Of a stretch of DNA of 64,000 nt, positions 1 to 7,664 are shown piece by piece. Position 1 is the stretch's first letter; each line of letters starts with the position of its first letter. Made by a program: the position numbers and the translations under genes. Where the stretch lies: assembly GCF_014199325.1 (NCBI RefSeq), contig NZ_JACIJJ010000005.1, positions 1-64,000 of the forward strand. Direction: 5' to 3'. The notes beneath the pieces were generated by a model. The model saw only the letters and a program-made list of their open reading frames with translations. It did not search any database and was not told the origin of the DNA. The DNA is from Sphingomonas yantingensis (lineage in GTDB: Bacteria; Pseudomonadota; Alphaproteobacteria; Sphingomonadales; Sphingomonadaceae).

Positions 1-92
1 AGCATCACCGGCTTCTCGCACTCGGCCACAACCTCGCGCAGGATGTGGATGCTCTCGGCTTCGAGCCGCTGAAGGTGGTTGAGGTCGGTCAT
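1..92 (-). CDS. cysD: Sulfate adenylyltransferase subunit 2, 5' end only (CysD)
   Basis: Reading leftward from the ATG at 92-90 gives [16 protein letters not shown] followed by [15 protein letters not shown], the conserved start of CysD, the small catalytic subunit of ATP sulfurylase. With CysN it makes adenosine phosphosulfate (APS) from ATP and sulfate in the cytoplasm. Only about 30 codons lie inside the window; the PP-loop is beyond the edge. An AGGGAG ribosome-binding site sits just upstream of the ATG, which supports the start. The gene is divergent from the LuxR-type regulator. The family is recognised from the N-terminus alone, so identity is good but integrity is unknown. Confidence 0.85.
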   Translation of the reverse strand, partial: MTDLNHLQRLEAESIHILREVVAECEKPVM

Positions 93-146
93 CGGGCGCT
101 CCCTAGTAATGCGACGTACCTCACCCGATGGCCTTGCGTGCGCACC

Positions 147-158
147 TCCCATATGGGA
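147..158. promoter_or_regulatory. 12-bp palindrome in the cysD / luxR-type divergent region
   Basis: TCCCATATGGGA is a perfect palindrome between the cysD start (92) and the chosen regulator start (171). The same 12 bp occurs inside a 16-bp palindrome at 23858-23873, again between divergent genes. It could be a dimeric operator. No regulator is assigned, and it also overlaps an alternative start codon (ATG at 153). Confidence 0.3.
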
Positions 159-170
159 AGTTTGGCTGCG

Positions 171-1076
171 ATGGTTTTATCTCGCATCGACCAAGACGAA
201 TTGCTGGGCGCGCTGTATGCGCTCGACGATATCCAGCCGTTCGCTGCCTTTCTCGAGCGGCTCCGTCGCCGCACGCACGCCAGGGAAGCGGTCCTGCTCA
301 CACGCAGCGTCACTTCCGGGTGGAAATCGCATGTGTCCCGCATATCGAACGCGACCGCGCTTCCCCCTGTGCCGCGCGGGTTGCTCCAGACGTTGCGATC
401 CGGGCGCCTTTATGATTTCGAGGAACTCGGCGAAGGAGGATCCGGTCGGATCATTCGCGCATCGAACCATCGGAACGATGTCTGGATCGGGATCCGGGGC
501 GGGGCGTCAGACTGTTTCGGGGCCCCCGACGGGGCGTTGCTGTCGGCGTTGTCGTCCCACGCGGCAATTGCCGTCTCCAACATGGCGCGGCTGCGCGACA
601 GCCAGATCGAACTTGCCGCAGCAAATGCTGCGTTAGACAGGGCCGGCGTGGGGTGGGCGGTGCTGGACGAATATGGAGAAGCCGTCACCGGCCAAAACCA
701 CGACGTGTCGTCACGGCAGCGAGCCGCGCTGGTCAACGGTGTGAACGATGGAGCACGCGTTGCCGTCGCGGGGCAGGCGATAGCGATCCCGTTTGCGGCC
801 GGTGGTCGCGGTGCGGCGCTCGCTCTGTTCCGCGAACCCGTGCAGTCGATCGACCGGGCCGCTGCCTTCGCCGCTGCATACGGGCTGACGGGCGCGGAGT
901 CGCGGATGGCGATCGCGCTGGCAGAAGGCGCGTCGATCGTCGAAGCGGCCGCAAGGCTCAATCTCACCGAGCAGACCGCCCGCCACTATTCGAAGCGATT
1001 ATATGCGGCGACCGGGGCGCGTGGTCAGGCCGAACTGGTGCGCCTCGTCTGGACCAGCGTGGCGGCGCTGGCCTGA
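171..1076 (+). CDS. LuxR-type helix-turn-helix transcriptional regulator
   Basis: About 301 residues. The last 65 residues ([17 protein letters not shown], then [20 protein letters not shown]) are a LuxR/FixJ-type DNA-binding helix-turn-helix. The N-terminal 230 residues resemble no sensor domain I can name with certainty. There is no receiver-domain aspartate pattern and no membrane segment, so it is probably a cytoplasmic ligand-responsive regulator. The start at 171 was preferred because GGGAAG lies 10 bases upstream; ATG at 153 and 45 are in frame alternatives. It converges on the VOC/DUF1214/sulfotransferase genes and is the only regulator near this catabolic group, so it may control it. 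That link is inference from position. Confidence 0.78.
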   Translation: MVLSRIDQDELLGALYALDDIQPFAAFLERLRRRTHAREAVLLTRSVTSGWKSHVSRISNATALPPVPRGLLQTLRSGRLYDFEELGEGGSGRIIRASNHRNDVWIGIRGGASDCFGAPDGALLSALSSHAAIAVSNMARLRDSQIELAAANAALDRAGVGWAVLDEYGEAVTGQNHDVSSRQRAALVNGVNDGARVAVAGQAIAIPFAAGGRGAALALFREPVQSIDRAAAFAAAYGLTGAESRMAIALAEGASIVEAAARLNLTEQTARHYSKRLYAATGARGQAELVRLVWTSVAALA

Positions 1077-1111
1077 CGACATTCCGACCGGGACCGGCTG
1101 ACGAGCGCCGC

Positions 1112-1615
1112 CTAACCCTTCACGGCGGATGGAAATCCCGGGAATCCGGGCACGCCGGCGAACATCGCCTGGCCGTGCGCGCCAAGCCGGACATATTCGA
1201 GGTAGTGACCGAGTTCCGCGACGGTGTCGGCGTAGAGATAGGCGGCGAAATCCGGCACCTCTCCTTCCATGACGATCGCGCTGCCGTTCTCGACCACTCT
1301 CTGCCGCATCGCATCCCAGTCCGCGGCTTCGTCGATCAGCAGACCGACGTGATGGAAACGGCATACGAACGACGTCGCATCGGCGATCCAGTCCGCATAC
1401 AGCGCGCGTCCGTTCTCACCGGGCTGGATCAGCTCGATGTTGGTCTTTCCGGCATAGCCGAGCGCGACATGGATCTTGCCATCGGCATCGGGCGTGTCGC
1501 GCATGATGTGGAATCCGCCGACGCCGTAACGCGACGTGAACATCTCCACCGCGCGATCGATTTCGTTGGTGACGTAGGCAAGCTGAAAGGCGTTCTGGAA
1601 AAGCGGGTAAGACAT
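1112..1615 (-). CDS. VOC (glyoxalase/dioxygenase fold) family protein
   Basis: 167 residues. The N-terminal pattern (FQNAFQLAYVTNEIDRAVEMF), a central strand with NIELIQP and a second module with FHHVGLLID and GHYLEYVR are typical of the vicinal oxygen chelate fold, which uses paired beta-alpha-beta-beta-beta modules and a metal held by His and Glu. Candidate ligands are the His of FHHVGL and the Glu of YLEYV. The reaction is not predictable: family members include lyases, isomerases and ring-cleavage enzymes. It is the last gene of a minus-strand run after the DUF1214 and sulfotransferase genes, with an 84-base gap, so it is probably co-transcribed and may act on the same substrate. Confidence 0.82.
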   Translation of the reverse strand: MSYPLFQNAFQLAYVTNEIDRAVEMFTSRYGVGGFHIMRDTPDADGKIHVALGYAGKTNIELIQPGENGRALYADWIADATSFVCRFHHVGLLIDEAADWDAMRQRVVENGSAIVMEGEVPDFAAYLYADTVAELGHYLEYVRLGAHGQAMFAGVPGFPGFPSAVKG

Positions 1616-1699
1616 CTGGCGTCCTTTCCTGAGCTGGTTGGCGCCGACAGGTCGTTAGCCGCCGCCGCCCGATTTCGATTTCGTTGCGCCGGGCGCGGC

Positions 1700-2869
1700 C
1701 TACCAGCGGCGGCGTTGCTGGGCGCCGCGACTGCGATTGCGGATCGCGTCCGCCCGCGCCCCGGGCGAGACGCTGGGCGTGTCGGGCGGTAGGTGATCGC
1801 GGACTTCGGACAGCTTGACGCGCCGCAGGACGGGGGTCGGTGCATCACTGGACCGATACCATCGGCCCACCAGCGTACCGGTCGGATGGCCGAGCGTATC
1901 CAGCCAGTTCGGCACCCCCGGATCCTGCGAGGCGACGACGGCGCGGAACATCCCGTCAGCGTTCAGATGCGCCTGATGCCCGTTCAGGCTGGACTGCGCG
2001 TTCACATATTCGATCGTGTTCCAGATTTCGTCGTTCAGCTGCACGTTCCAGTAGCGTACCTGGCGCGGGACTTCCGTTTCGACGATCAGCGCCTCGTCCG
2101 GCCCGATCTCGAAGATCGCCTCCCAGTAAACCTGCGCCTTCACGCCGCCCATTTCCTGAAACGGCGCGACATGGACGGTATTGGGCGCATGTCGCTCCTT
2201 GATGCCGTTGACGAAGTTCAGCCAGAATCGGCTGAGCCGCTCGGCGAACGCCATCATCCCGTCGAGACGCTGTTCGATTTCTTCCGTCGGCATCCGCCTC
2301 TTGATCGGGTCGTTATCGAGCCGCTCGATCGACAGGCGGGCATCGGCTTCGTTCCCCCAGTCGTAGCTCCGCTGGCGAATGAGCACATATTCCGAATCGG
2401 GTCGGATCTGGAGCCATGCGCCTGAATGGCCTTCGGGTTTCTCCACCGAGAGGACGATGTCGACCTTGCCGTCGGGCCCGGGCGCCAGATCGTCGACATC
2501 CACCTCGAGATGCTGCTGGCCCAGTTCCTCGACCATGCCCATCATATTCTTGCCGATCGTGATGGTCAGCAGATGGACCGAGCCCCGATCACCCGAGATG
2601 CGATAGACTCCGTCGCCGCTGATATGCGCAACGACATAGGCGTCGTCGGGGTTCGGCTGAAGGAGGTAGACCGAGTTCAGGAACGGTGCGAAGTCGGGAT
2701 GTTCGGGGCTGGACTGGAAATACAGGAAATAGCCCAGCGACAGGTTCATCATGATCTGCCGGTGCAGTTCTGCCCGCACCTGTTCGTCGTCGGGGGCCCA
2801 TGTGCGCGCCCAGAGTTCGCCGGCATGTTCGATCTGCTTGAGCCGATCAGGCCATGGAAGAACCGTCAT
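1700..2869 (-). CDS. DUF1214 domain-containing protein
   Basis: 389 residues. The C-terminal half carries the DUF1214 signature region (RYWNVQLNDEIWNTIEYVNA, then SSLNGHQAHLNADG and ASQDPGVPNWLDT). No signal peptide or membrane segment is evident. DUF1214 proteins have no established reaction; in actinobacteria and sphingomonads they recur beside sulfotransferases and enzymes for steroid, bile-acid or aromatic breakdown. Here it lies 11 bases downstream of the sulfotransferase stop-to-start junction on the same strand, so the two are very likely translated from one transcript. The C-terminus is basic and low in complexity (RNRSRGAQQRRRW). Confidence 0.82.
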   Translation of the reverse strand: MTVLPWPDRLKQIEHAGELWARTWAPDDEQVRAELHRQIMMNLSLGYFLYFQSSPEHPDFAPFLNSVYLLQPNPDDAYVVAHISGDGVYRISGDRGSVHLLTITIGKNMMGMVEELGQQHLEVDVDDLAPGPDGKVDIVLSVEKPEGHSGAWLQIRPDSEYVLIRQRSYDWGNEADARLSIERLDNDPIKRRMPTEEIEQRLDGMMAFAERLSRFWLNFVNGIKERHAPNTVHVAPFQEMGGVKAQVYWEAIFEIGPDEALIVETEVPRQVRYWNVQLNDEIWNTIEYVNAQSSLNGHQAHLNADGMFRAVVASQDPGVPNWLDTLGHPTGTLVGRWYRSSDAPTPVLRRVKLSEVRDHLPPDTPSVSPGARADAIRNRSRGAQQRRRW

Positions 2870-2880
2870 CGTCCGCCTCC

Positions 2881-4035
2881 TTACGCAAAGCCGTAGCGTT
2901 CGCGATACGCCGCATAGCGCTCCACCAGGCTGCCCGTGCTCCCGCCCCAGTCCTCGGGCGTGAAGCGCTGCATCGTCGTCGACCTGCGCGGATTGGCGGC
3001 GAGCCAGTCGCGCATCGCGGTTTCGGCCGCGCTACTGAGCGTCAGGTCGAAATGATCGTAGATCTTGTGGACGACGCTCATCTGGTCGCGCACGAACTGC
3101 CCGAAATCGATATCGATGGCGCGGCCCGGGATCGTCGCCTTGACGGCATCGGCCCGTTCGACCGCCAACGCCCACATTTCCTGCTCGCGCGCGAAGACCT
3201 TGGCCATGTCGGCGTGCTCTCCGACATAGAAGCGATGCGCGCCCGCGAGCAGGTTCACGATCGACGGTACCGCCTGAAGCGGATCGCGATGGGTCTGCAC
3301 GATCATCGCGTCCGGGAAGACGTTGAGCACCTGCTGGAGGGAGAAGGTGTCCGTCGGGTTCTTCAGCAGCCAGGTGCGATCCGGATCGTTCGCGCCGATC
3401 AGGCGGAGGTTGTCAGCGAAATGGCGATAGCTGAACGTGTCGTCCGTCGCCTTGTACCAGGCGTCATATGCCGGAATGCTCGTCTGCGACGGAAACATGT
3501 TCGAGCAGAAGCTCTGCGGCAACAGGTGGAGCGATTCCTCGACCGTATCGACGGCCATGCCGTGATCCTCGATCACTTCCGGCGCGACGGCGGCCATCGC
3601 TGCCAGCTTTGCACTGGCGCGCTCGAAATCGGGGTTGCCGGGCCAATCCCGACGCGCGGGGCGCGGCTGGGGCGCGAAGGTGATCCAGTGTTCGATTCCC
3701 TGGAATTGCGGATCCATCGACAGCAGCTTGTGCAGTGCGGTCGTGCCCGATCGAACGATCCCGGTAATGATGAGCGGGCGAGCGATCGGCCGCGCCATCG
3801 CGTCGCGCTGCTGCTTGAACCCCGCGACCGAGCGTAGGCGGCCGGTCAAATAGTCGACGATCTGCTCGCGCATCGCCGAGGCGCCCGCGTCCGACAGGCC
3901 GATCCCGTCCAGTTCCCCGAGCAGGCGGTCATATCCTTCACGATAATCATCCGCCCCGAAGTCGTCGTGGCCGGCTCGACGAATTGCCTCCTCTCGCAAC
4001 CTGTCATGTGCGGTAGCGAAAGCGTGGTCGGTCAT
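2881..4035 (-). CDS. PAPS-dependent sulfotransferase family protein
   Basis: About 384 residues. The phosphosulfate-binding loop is clear near residue 95 (PLIITGIVRSGTTALHKLL, with the RSGTT core). A second PAPS-contacting segment follows (MIVQTHRDPLQAVPSIV, with the HRDP motif). These fit the bacterial sulfotransferase_3 family, which transfers sulfate from PAPS to a hydroxyl group. Start at 4035 was chosen because GGAGAG precedes it; a longer frame to 4077 lacks a site. First gene of the minus-strand trio with DUF1214 and VOC. The substrate is unknown. The nearby cysD would feed PAPS formation through APS. Confidence 0.85.
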   Translation of the reverse strand: MTDHAFATAHDRLREEAIRRAGHDDFGADDYREGYDRLLGELDGIGLSDAGASAMREQIVDYLTGRLRSVAGFKQQRDAMARPIARPLIITGIVRSGTTALHKLLSMDPQFQGIEHWITFAPQPRPARRDWPGNPDFERASAKLAAMAAVAPEVIEDHGMAVDTVEESLHLLPQSFCSNMFPSQTSIPAYDAWYKATDDTFSYRHFADNLRLIGANDPDRTWLLKNPTDTFSLQQVLNVFPDAMIVQTHRDPLQAVPSIVNLLAGAHRFYVGEHADMAKVFAREQEMWALAVERADAVKATIPGRAIDIDFGQFVRDQMSVVHKIYDHFDLTLSSAAETAMRDWLAANPRRSTTMQRFTPEDWGGSTGSLVERYAAYRERYGFA

Positions 4036-4431
4036 CGAAGCTCTCCATCCGGGCGGCGTGCGAGCGCCAGGCCGCACGTTGATGTTCTTTTTTGCGTGGA
4101 CGACCCGACCGCAAAGTCCGGCCGATTACAACGGCGGAGATCGGTTGATCGTTCTGACGATATGTCTGTCGGCCGATACGCACAGCCGTCTTCGCGCCTG
4201 CGCCCCATGCATCACGGTTGCGATAGACAATTCGTCGGCATGATCGTCGCGAAGAAACGCGCTTTAAACTCGATCCAAGAACAATCGGGAGAAACCGCGC
4301 ATGCTTCTATCCGATGCAATGGCCCCGATTGCGGCGTTTCGGAGCCGGCGATCCCACGATTGCCTGTTTGCCGAGCGCGGGGGCGGGGCGAGTTGCCCCG
4401 CCCGCCCGAAGCGGATGAAGGCGCGGTCGTT
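4036..4431. other. Gene-free divergent region between sulfotransferase and MFS genes
   Basis: About 0.4 kb between two divergently transcribed genes. No convincing coding sequence; the open frame running in from 3967 lacks sphingomonad-like protein character before about 4432. It should hold the promoters of both genes, but I could not pick out convincing -35/-10 pairs. An AT-richer stretch (GTTGATGTTCTTTTTTGCG) lies at about 4078-4096. Confidence 0.5.
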
Positions 4432-5655
4432 TTGAACGAGCCTCGGTCGCAGCGCGCGATCATCGCATCCGAATGGCGCGAGGGGTGGAGCACCGGCGTC
4501 GCGACGATGCTCGGCATGGGATTGGGCGCGGCGATCATGCCCACGGTGTTCAGCCTATTCGTCCGGCCGCTCGGCGAGGCTTTTGGCTGGACGCCGGGAC
4601 AGATCGGCCTGGCGCAGAACGCAGCGCTGCTGTCCGCCATCGCATCGCCCTTCGCCGGCCGGCTGATCGATCGCATGGGCGCGCGGCCCTTCATTCTTTG
4701 CGGCCTGGCGGGGATGGCGGCGGCCTATCTGGCGCTGGCGGCGATGCCGGGGCGGCTCGCGCTTTTTTACATGCTCTGGGCCACGGCAACGGTTGTCGGC
4801 GTTGCGACGTCGGGGCTCGGCTTCTCGCAAGTCATGGGCCTCGTCTTTCAAAAATCGCTCGGCTTCTCGTTGGCGGCCGGTCGAACGGGTCAGGCGCTGG
4901 CGGGCATCGCCCTGCCGCCCGCCCTTTACGCCGCCATTGACGCATATGGGTGGCGCGCGGGTTACGCGCTGATGGCGGCGTTGATCCTCCTGGTCGCGTT
5001 GCCGGCGGTTTGGCGGTGGCTCGGGCGTACAGCACCGGCACCTCAGGCGCCTCGCGAAAGCCACCGGCGCCGTTGGACACGCCTGTTTTCCGACCGACGC
5101 ATCATCATCGTCGCGCTGGCGGCCGCCCTCGCTTACGCCGCTTTGATCGCGATCGTCTCGCAGCTTCAGCCGCTACTTGTCTCGAAGGGCATCGCGCCGG
5201 CGTCGGCGGCAGCGATGATGGGGTTGATCGGAGCGTCCAGCTTCGCCGGAGCGTTCGTGACAGGACTGCTCCTCGACCGGTTCTGGGCGCCGGCGGTCGC
5301 GCTGGCGATGATGCTGGCCGCGGCATCGGGCGCGGCGCTGCTGCTATGGCGCGGCGGCGACCCGCGCTACGCGGCGGCGGGGCTGCTCCTGCTGGGGCTG
5401 GGGCAAGGGGCGGAATTCGACATCGTCGGCTTCGTCGTCGCGCGCTACTTCGGCATGCGCGATTTCGGTGGCCTGTTCGGTATCGTCGTCTTCTCGATCG
5501 CGGTGGGGGTGGCGGTCGGTTCCTCGCTGATCGGATTGTCGTTCGACGCATTTCACAGCTACGATCCGGCGCTCGGCGTTGCGGCGGGCGCTCTCGTGCT
5601 GTCGGGCTCGGCCTACCTCCTGCTCGGGCGTTATCCCGACCGTCCCGACGGCTGA
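4432..5655 (+). CDS. MFS transporter
   Basis: About 407 residues with roughly 12 hydrophobic segments. The loop after segment 2 (AGRLIDRMGARPFILCG) is the major facilitator signature G-x3-D-R-x-G-x-R, and the symmetric loop in the second half (LLLDRFWAPAVA) is present. It is an inner-membrane secondary transporter of the oxalate/monocarboxylate-like type; substrate unknown. The start is uncertain: no in-frame ATG precedes the first membrane segment closely, and TTG at 4432 with GAAGG upstream is the best fit. It is followed 174 bases later by an alcohol dehydrogenase on the same strand, so it may import or export a compound processed by the catabolic group. Confidence 0.8.
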   Translation: MNEPRSQRAIIASEWREGWSTGVATMLGMGLGAAIMPTVFSLFVRPLGEAFGWTPGQIGLAQNAALLSAIASPFAGRLIDRMGARPFILCGLAGMAAAYLALAAMPGRLALFYMLWATATVVGVATSGLGFSQVMGLVFQKSLGFSLAAGRTGQALAGIALPPALYAAIDAYGWRAGYALMAALILLVALPAVWRWLGRTAPAPQAPRESHRRRWTRLFSDRRIIIVALAAALAYAALIAIVSQLQPLLVSKGIAPASAAAMMGLIGASSFAGAFVTGLLLDRFWAPAVALAMMLAAASGAALLLWRGGDPRYAAAGLLLLGLGQGAEFDIVGFVVARYFGMRDFGGLFGIVVFSIAVGVAVGSSLIGLSFDAFHSYDPALGVAAGALVLSGSAYLLLGRYPDRPDG

Positions 5656-5829
5656 GGTGCGGACCGGGCCATCGACACAGTCATCGCAGGCGCGATGCAC
5701 GGTTCGTCACAAGCGGTGCTATGCAGGCGGCGGAGAGGATTGGTCGACAGCCGCGGCGTAGCCGGTTGCGACAGGTTCAGCGGGGTAGTGACCATTCCGT
5801 TTCGTGCGCTTTCAACGAGGAACAACAGC

Positions 5830-6837
5830 ATGCGCGCTGCCGTATTCAAAGGTGCCGACCGTCCCTGGGCCATCGAAACCCTGCCCGATCCCGAACCCGG
5901 CGTGGGCGAGGCCGTCATCAAGGTCGGTCGGTGCGGCATCTGCGGCACCGATCTGAACATGACGTCCGGCAACGGATACGACTTTCCCTGCGGTTCGGTG
6001 CTGGGGCACGAATTCTGCGGCGAGGTCGTGGCACTCGGCCAGGACACCCATTCGTTGAAGGTGGGAGACATCGTGACGGCGATGCCTGCCGCGGGTTGCG
6101 GGCATTGCGACATGTGCCGGATCGGGATGCAGGTCATGTGCGCGACGCCGACCCACTATATGGGCGGGTTCGGCGAATATATGCGCATTGCGGAGCGCGC
6201 GTCCGTCAAGTTGCCGTCCGCGCTGTCGCTTCTGGACGGTGCGTTGGTCGAGCCGCTGGCGGTCGGCTTGCACGGCGTTTCGCTGGCACGGCTGAAGCCG
6301 AACGCACGGGTGCTGGTGCTTGGCGGCGGTACGGTCGGTTTGACGGCCACCTTCTGGGCGCGGCGGCTGGGTGCCGGACGGCTGGTCACGGCATCTCGCT
6401 CGAAGCGACGTGAATCGCTTGTGCTCGCGATGGGGGCCGATGCTTTCGTCACTCTGGGCGAGGGAGAGGGCGAACGCATTGCCGAGGCGCTTGGCGGTCC
6501 GCCGGACTATGTCTTTGAGGCGATCGGTGTTGTCGGCGCGCTCCAGCAAGCGGTGAACCTGGTGAAACCGAATGGCGAGGTCATCTCTCTGGGCTTCTGC
6601 ATGGCGCCCGATCCCGTCATTCCCGGCATCGCGACGTTCAAGCAGGTGAAGCTGACATTCTCGATGGCGTGGACGCTGGAGGAGTTCCAGACCGCCGTCG
6701 ATCTGCTCGATCGGGGCGATGTCGAGGCGCGGGCCATGGTGTCGAACACCATTCCGCTTGAGGCTTTGCCGGGCATGATCGAGACGCTGCGGGGGCCGCA
6801 CAACGAAACCAAGGTACAAGTCGACCCATGGAGCTAG
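5830..6837 (+). CDS. Zinc-dependent alcohol dehydrogenase (medium-chain family)
   Basis: 335 residues. Catalytic zinc ligands are visible in GRCGICGTD (Cys) and GHEFCGE (His-Glu). The structural zinc lobe has the C-x2-C-x2-C-x7-C pattern (CGHCDMCRIGMQVMC). The NAD(P) Rossmann loop is VLVLGGGTVGLT near residue 165. This places it with the threonine/sorbitol dehydrogenase branch, oxidising a secondary or polyol alcohol with NAD(P). Start at 5830 has AGGA upstream; the open frame extends to 5695 without a ribosome site. Last gene of the accessory group before a gene-free stretch. Confidence 0.87.
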   Translation: MRAAVFKGADRPWAIETLPDPEPGVGEAVIKVGRCGICGTDLNMTSGNGYDFPCGSVLGHEFCGEVVALGQDTHSLKVGDIVTAMPAAGCGHCDMCRIGMQVMCATPTHYMGGFGEYMRIAERASVKLPSALSLLDGALVEPLAVGLHGVSLARLKPNARVLVLGGGTVGLTATFWARRLGAGRLVTASRSKRRESLVLAMGADAFVTLGEGEGERIAEALGGPPDYVFEAIGVVGALQQAVNLVKPNGEVISLGFCMAPDPVIPGIATFKQVKLTFSMAWTLEEFQTAVDLLDRGDVEARAMVSNTIPLEALPGMIETLRGPHNETKVQVDPWS

Positions 6838-7543
6838 GCGGCAGGCGTTCTTCCTAAAGACGATGAACCGCAATTACTGATTTGCTGCGCCGGCGAGCCA
6901 CAAACTGACTCGATAAAACTCCGAACAGCAAAGGCAAATGACAGATGTGCAGATCGCGGCATCGGAGAGGAGCAAGCGGGAACGGTGCGTCGTGCGACTG
7001 CAAGTCGCTTCATGCGTTTCACTCGCCGAAGCATGAGCTAGTCCAGGAGACGCAATCGCTCCGGCGGCGCTAATGGCGAAGGTAAGTGGAAAGCGGAATG
7101 GCCGCTTTCCTGTGATCGAGCGCGGTAAGTTGCTGCTCGTTCAGTTGAGCCGGCGTAGGGACGTCTAGCCGTCGCGAAGGGTGGTAAGCGGGACGGCCCT
7201 TTTCGATTGCACACAGGCGAATAGCAGAGGGCCGTTCACGAAAGATGTGGGGCGGGTCGGCTTCCATTCCGGTCGCAAGCTGCCATTCACCTCAACGTTG
7301 GTTAGCAAGAACAGCGGCTCCGCCTTCGAAAGGAGTTGCCGTTTGCTGCAACGGATACCTGCGCCGTGATCGAACACCATTCGGCGGTAGCCCTAAACGC
7401 CGTTGCGGCTTTGCGGCCATGCCGGAAGAGCCGCCAACTGGTCGACGCTGTTATTTACGGCATGGGCAAAGAAGCCCAGTCCGCCACTGCACGGGTCGCG
7501 ATTTGAAAAATAGGCGCAGCCTTACGGCCCAAGGACACATGGC
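6838..7543. other. Gene-free 0.7-kb stretch 3' of tRNA-Arg
   Basis: No reading frame here has coding character; short frames found on both strands are Arg/Ser-rich shadows. Composition is lower in GC than the flanks around 6860-6960. The only clear structure is a perfect 9-bp hairpin at 7088-7110. The stretch separates the catabolic group from the 3' end of tRNA-Arg(TCT), an arrangement seen where integrated elements have decayed, but I found no copy of the tRNA 3' end here that would prove an attachment site. Confidence 0.5.
7088..7110. repeat. Perfect 9-bp inverted repeat (hairpin)
   Basis: GGAAAGCGG, five bases, then CCGCTTTCC. There is no T run after either arm, so it is not a typical intrinsic terminator. 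It may be a remnant of a dispersed palindromic repeat. Confidence 0.5.
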
Positions 7544-7620
7544 TGGCGACCCCGGCAGGGTTCGAACCTGCGACCTAGTGCTTAGAAGGCACTTGCTCTA
7601 TCCGACTGAGCTACGGGGCC
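7544..7620 (-). tRNA. tRNA-Arg (anticodon TCT)
   Basis: Read on the minus strand it folds as a full cloverleaf. The acceptor stem is GGCCCCG with CGGGGTC (one G-T pair), the T arm is GCAGG-TTCGAAC-CCTGC and the anticodon loop is CTTCTAA, giving TCT for AGA codons. The CCA end is encoded at 7544-7546. It is 77 nt long. The gene 5' of it on the minus strand starts elsewhere, so it appears to be a single tRNA transcript. Confidence 0.95.
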
Positions 7621-7664
7621 GGCGCGCATCGGGCTAATCGGCCGGGCGCAGCGCCGCAATCCCC

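Noticed and set aside
653..1792. 379-codon plus-strand frame over the regulator and VOC genes
   Set aside because: Composition is non-protein-like and it overlaps two well-supported genes on other frames.
7245..7637. Open frame running through tRNA-Arg
   Set aside because: It overlaps a full cloverleaf tRNA and has no recognisable domain.
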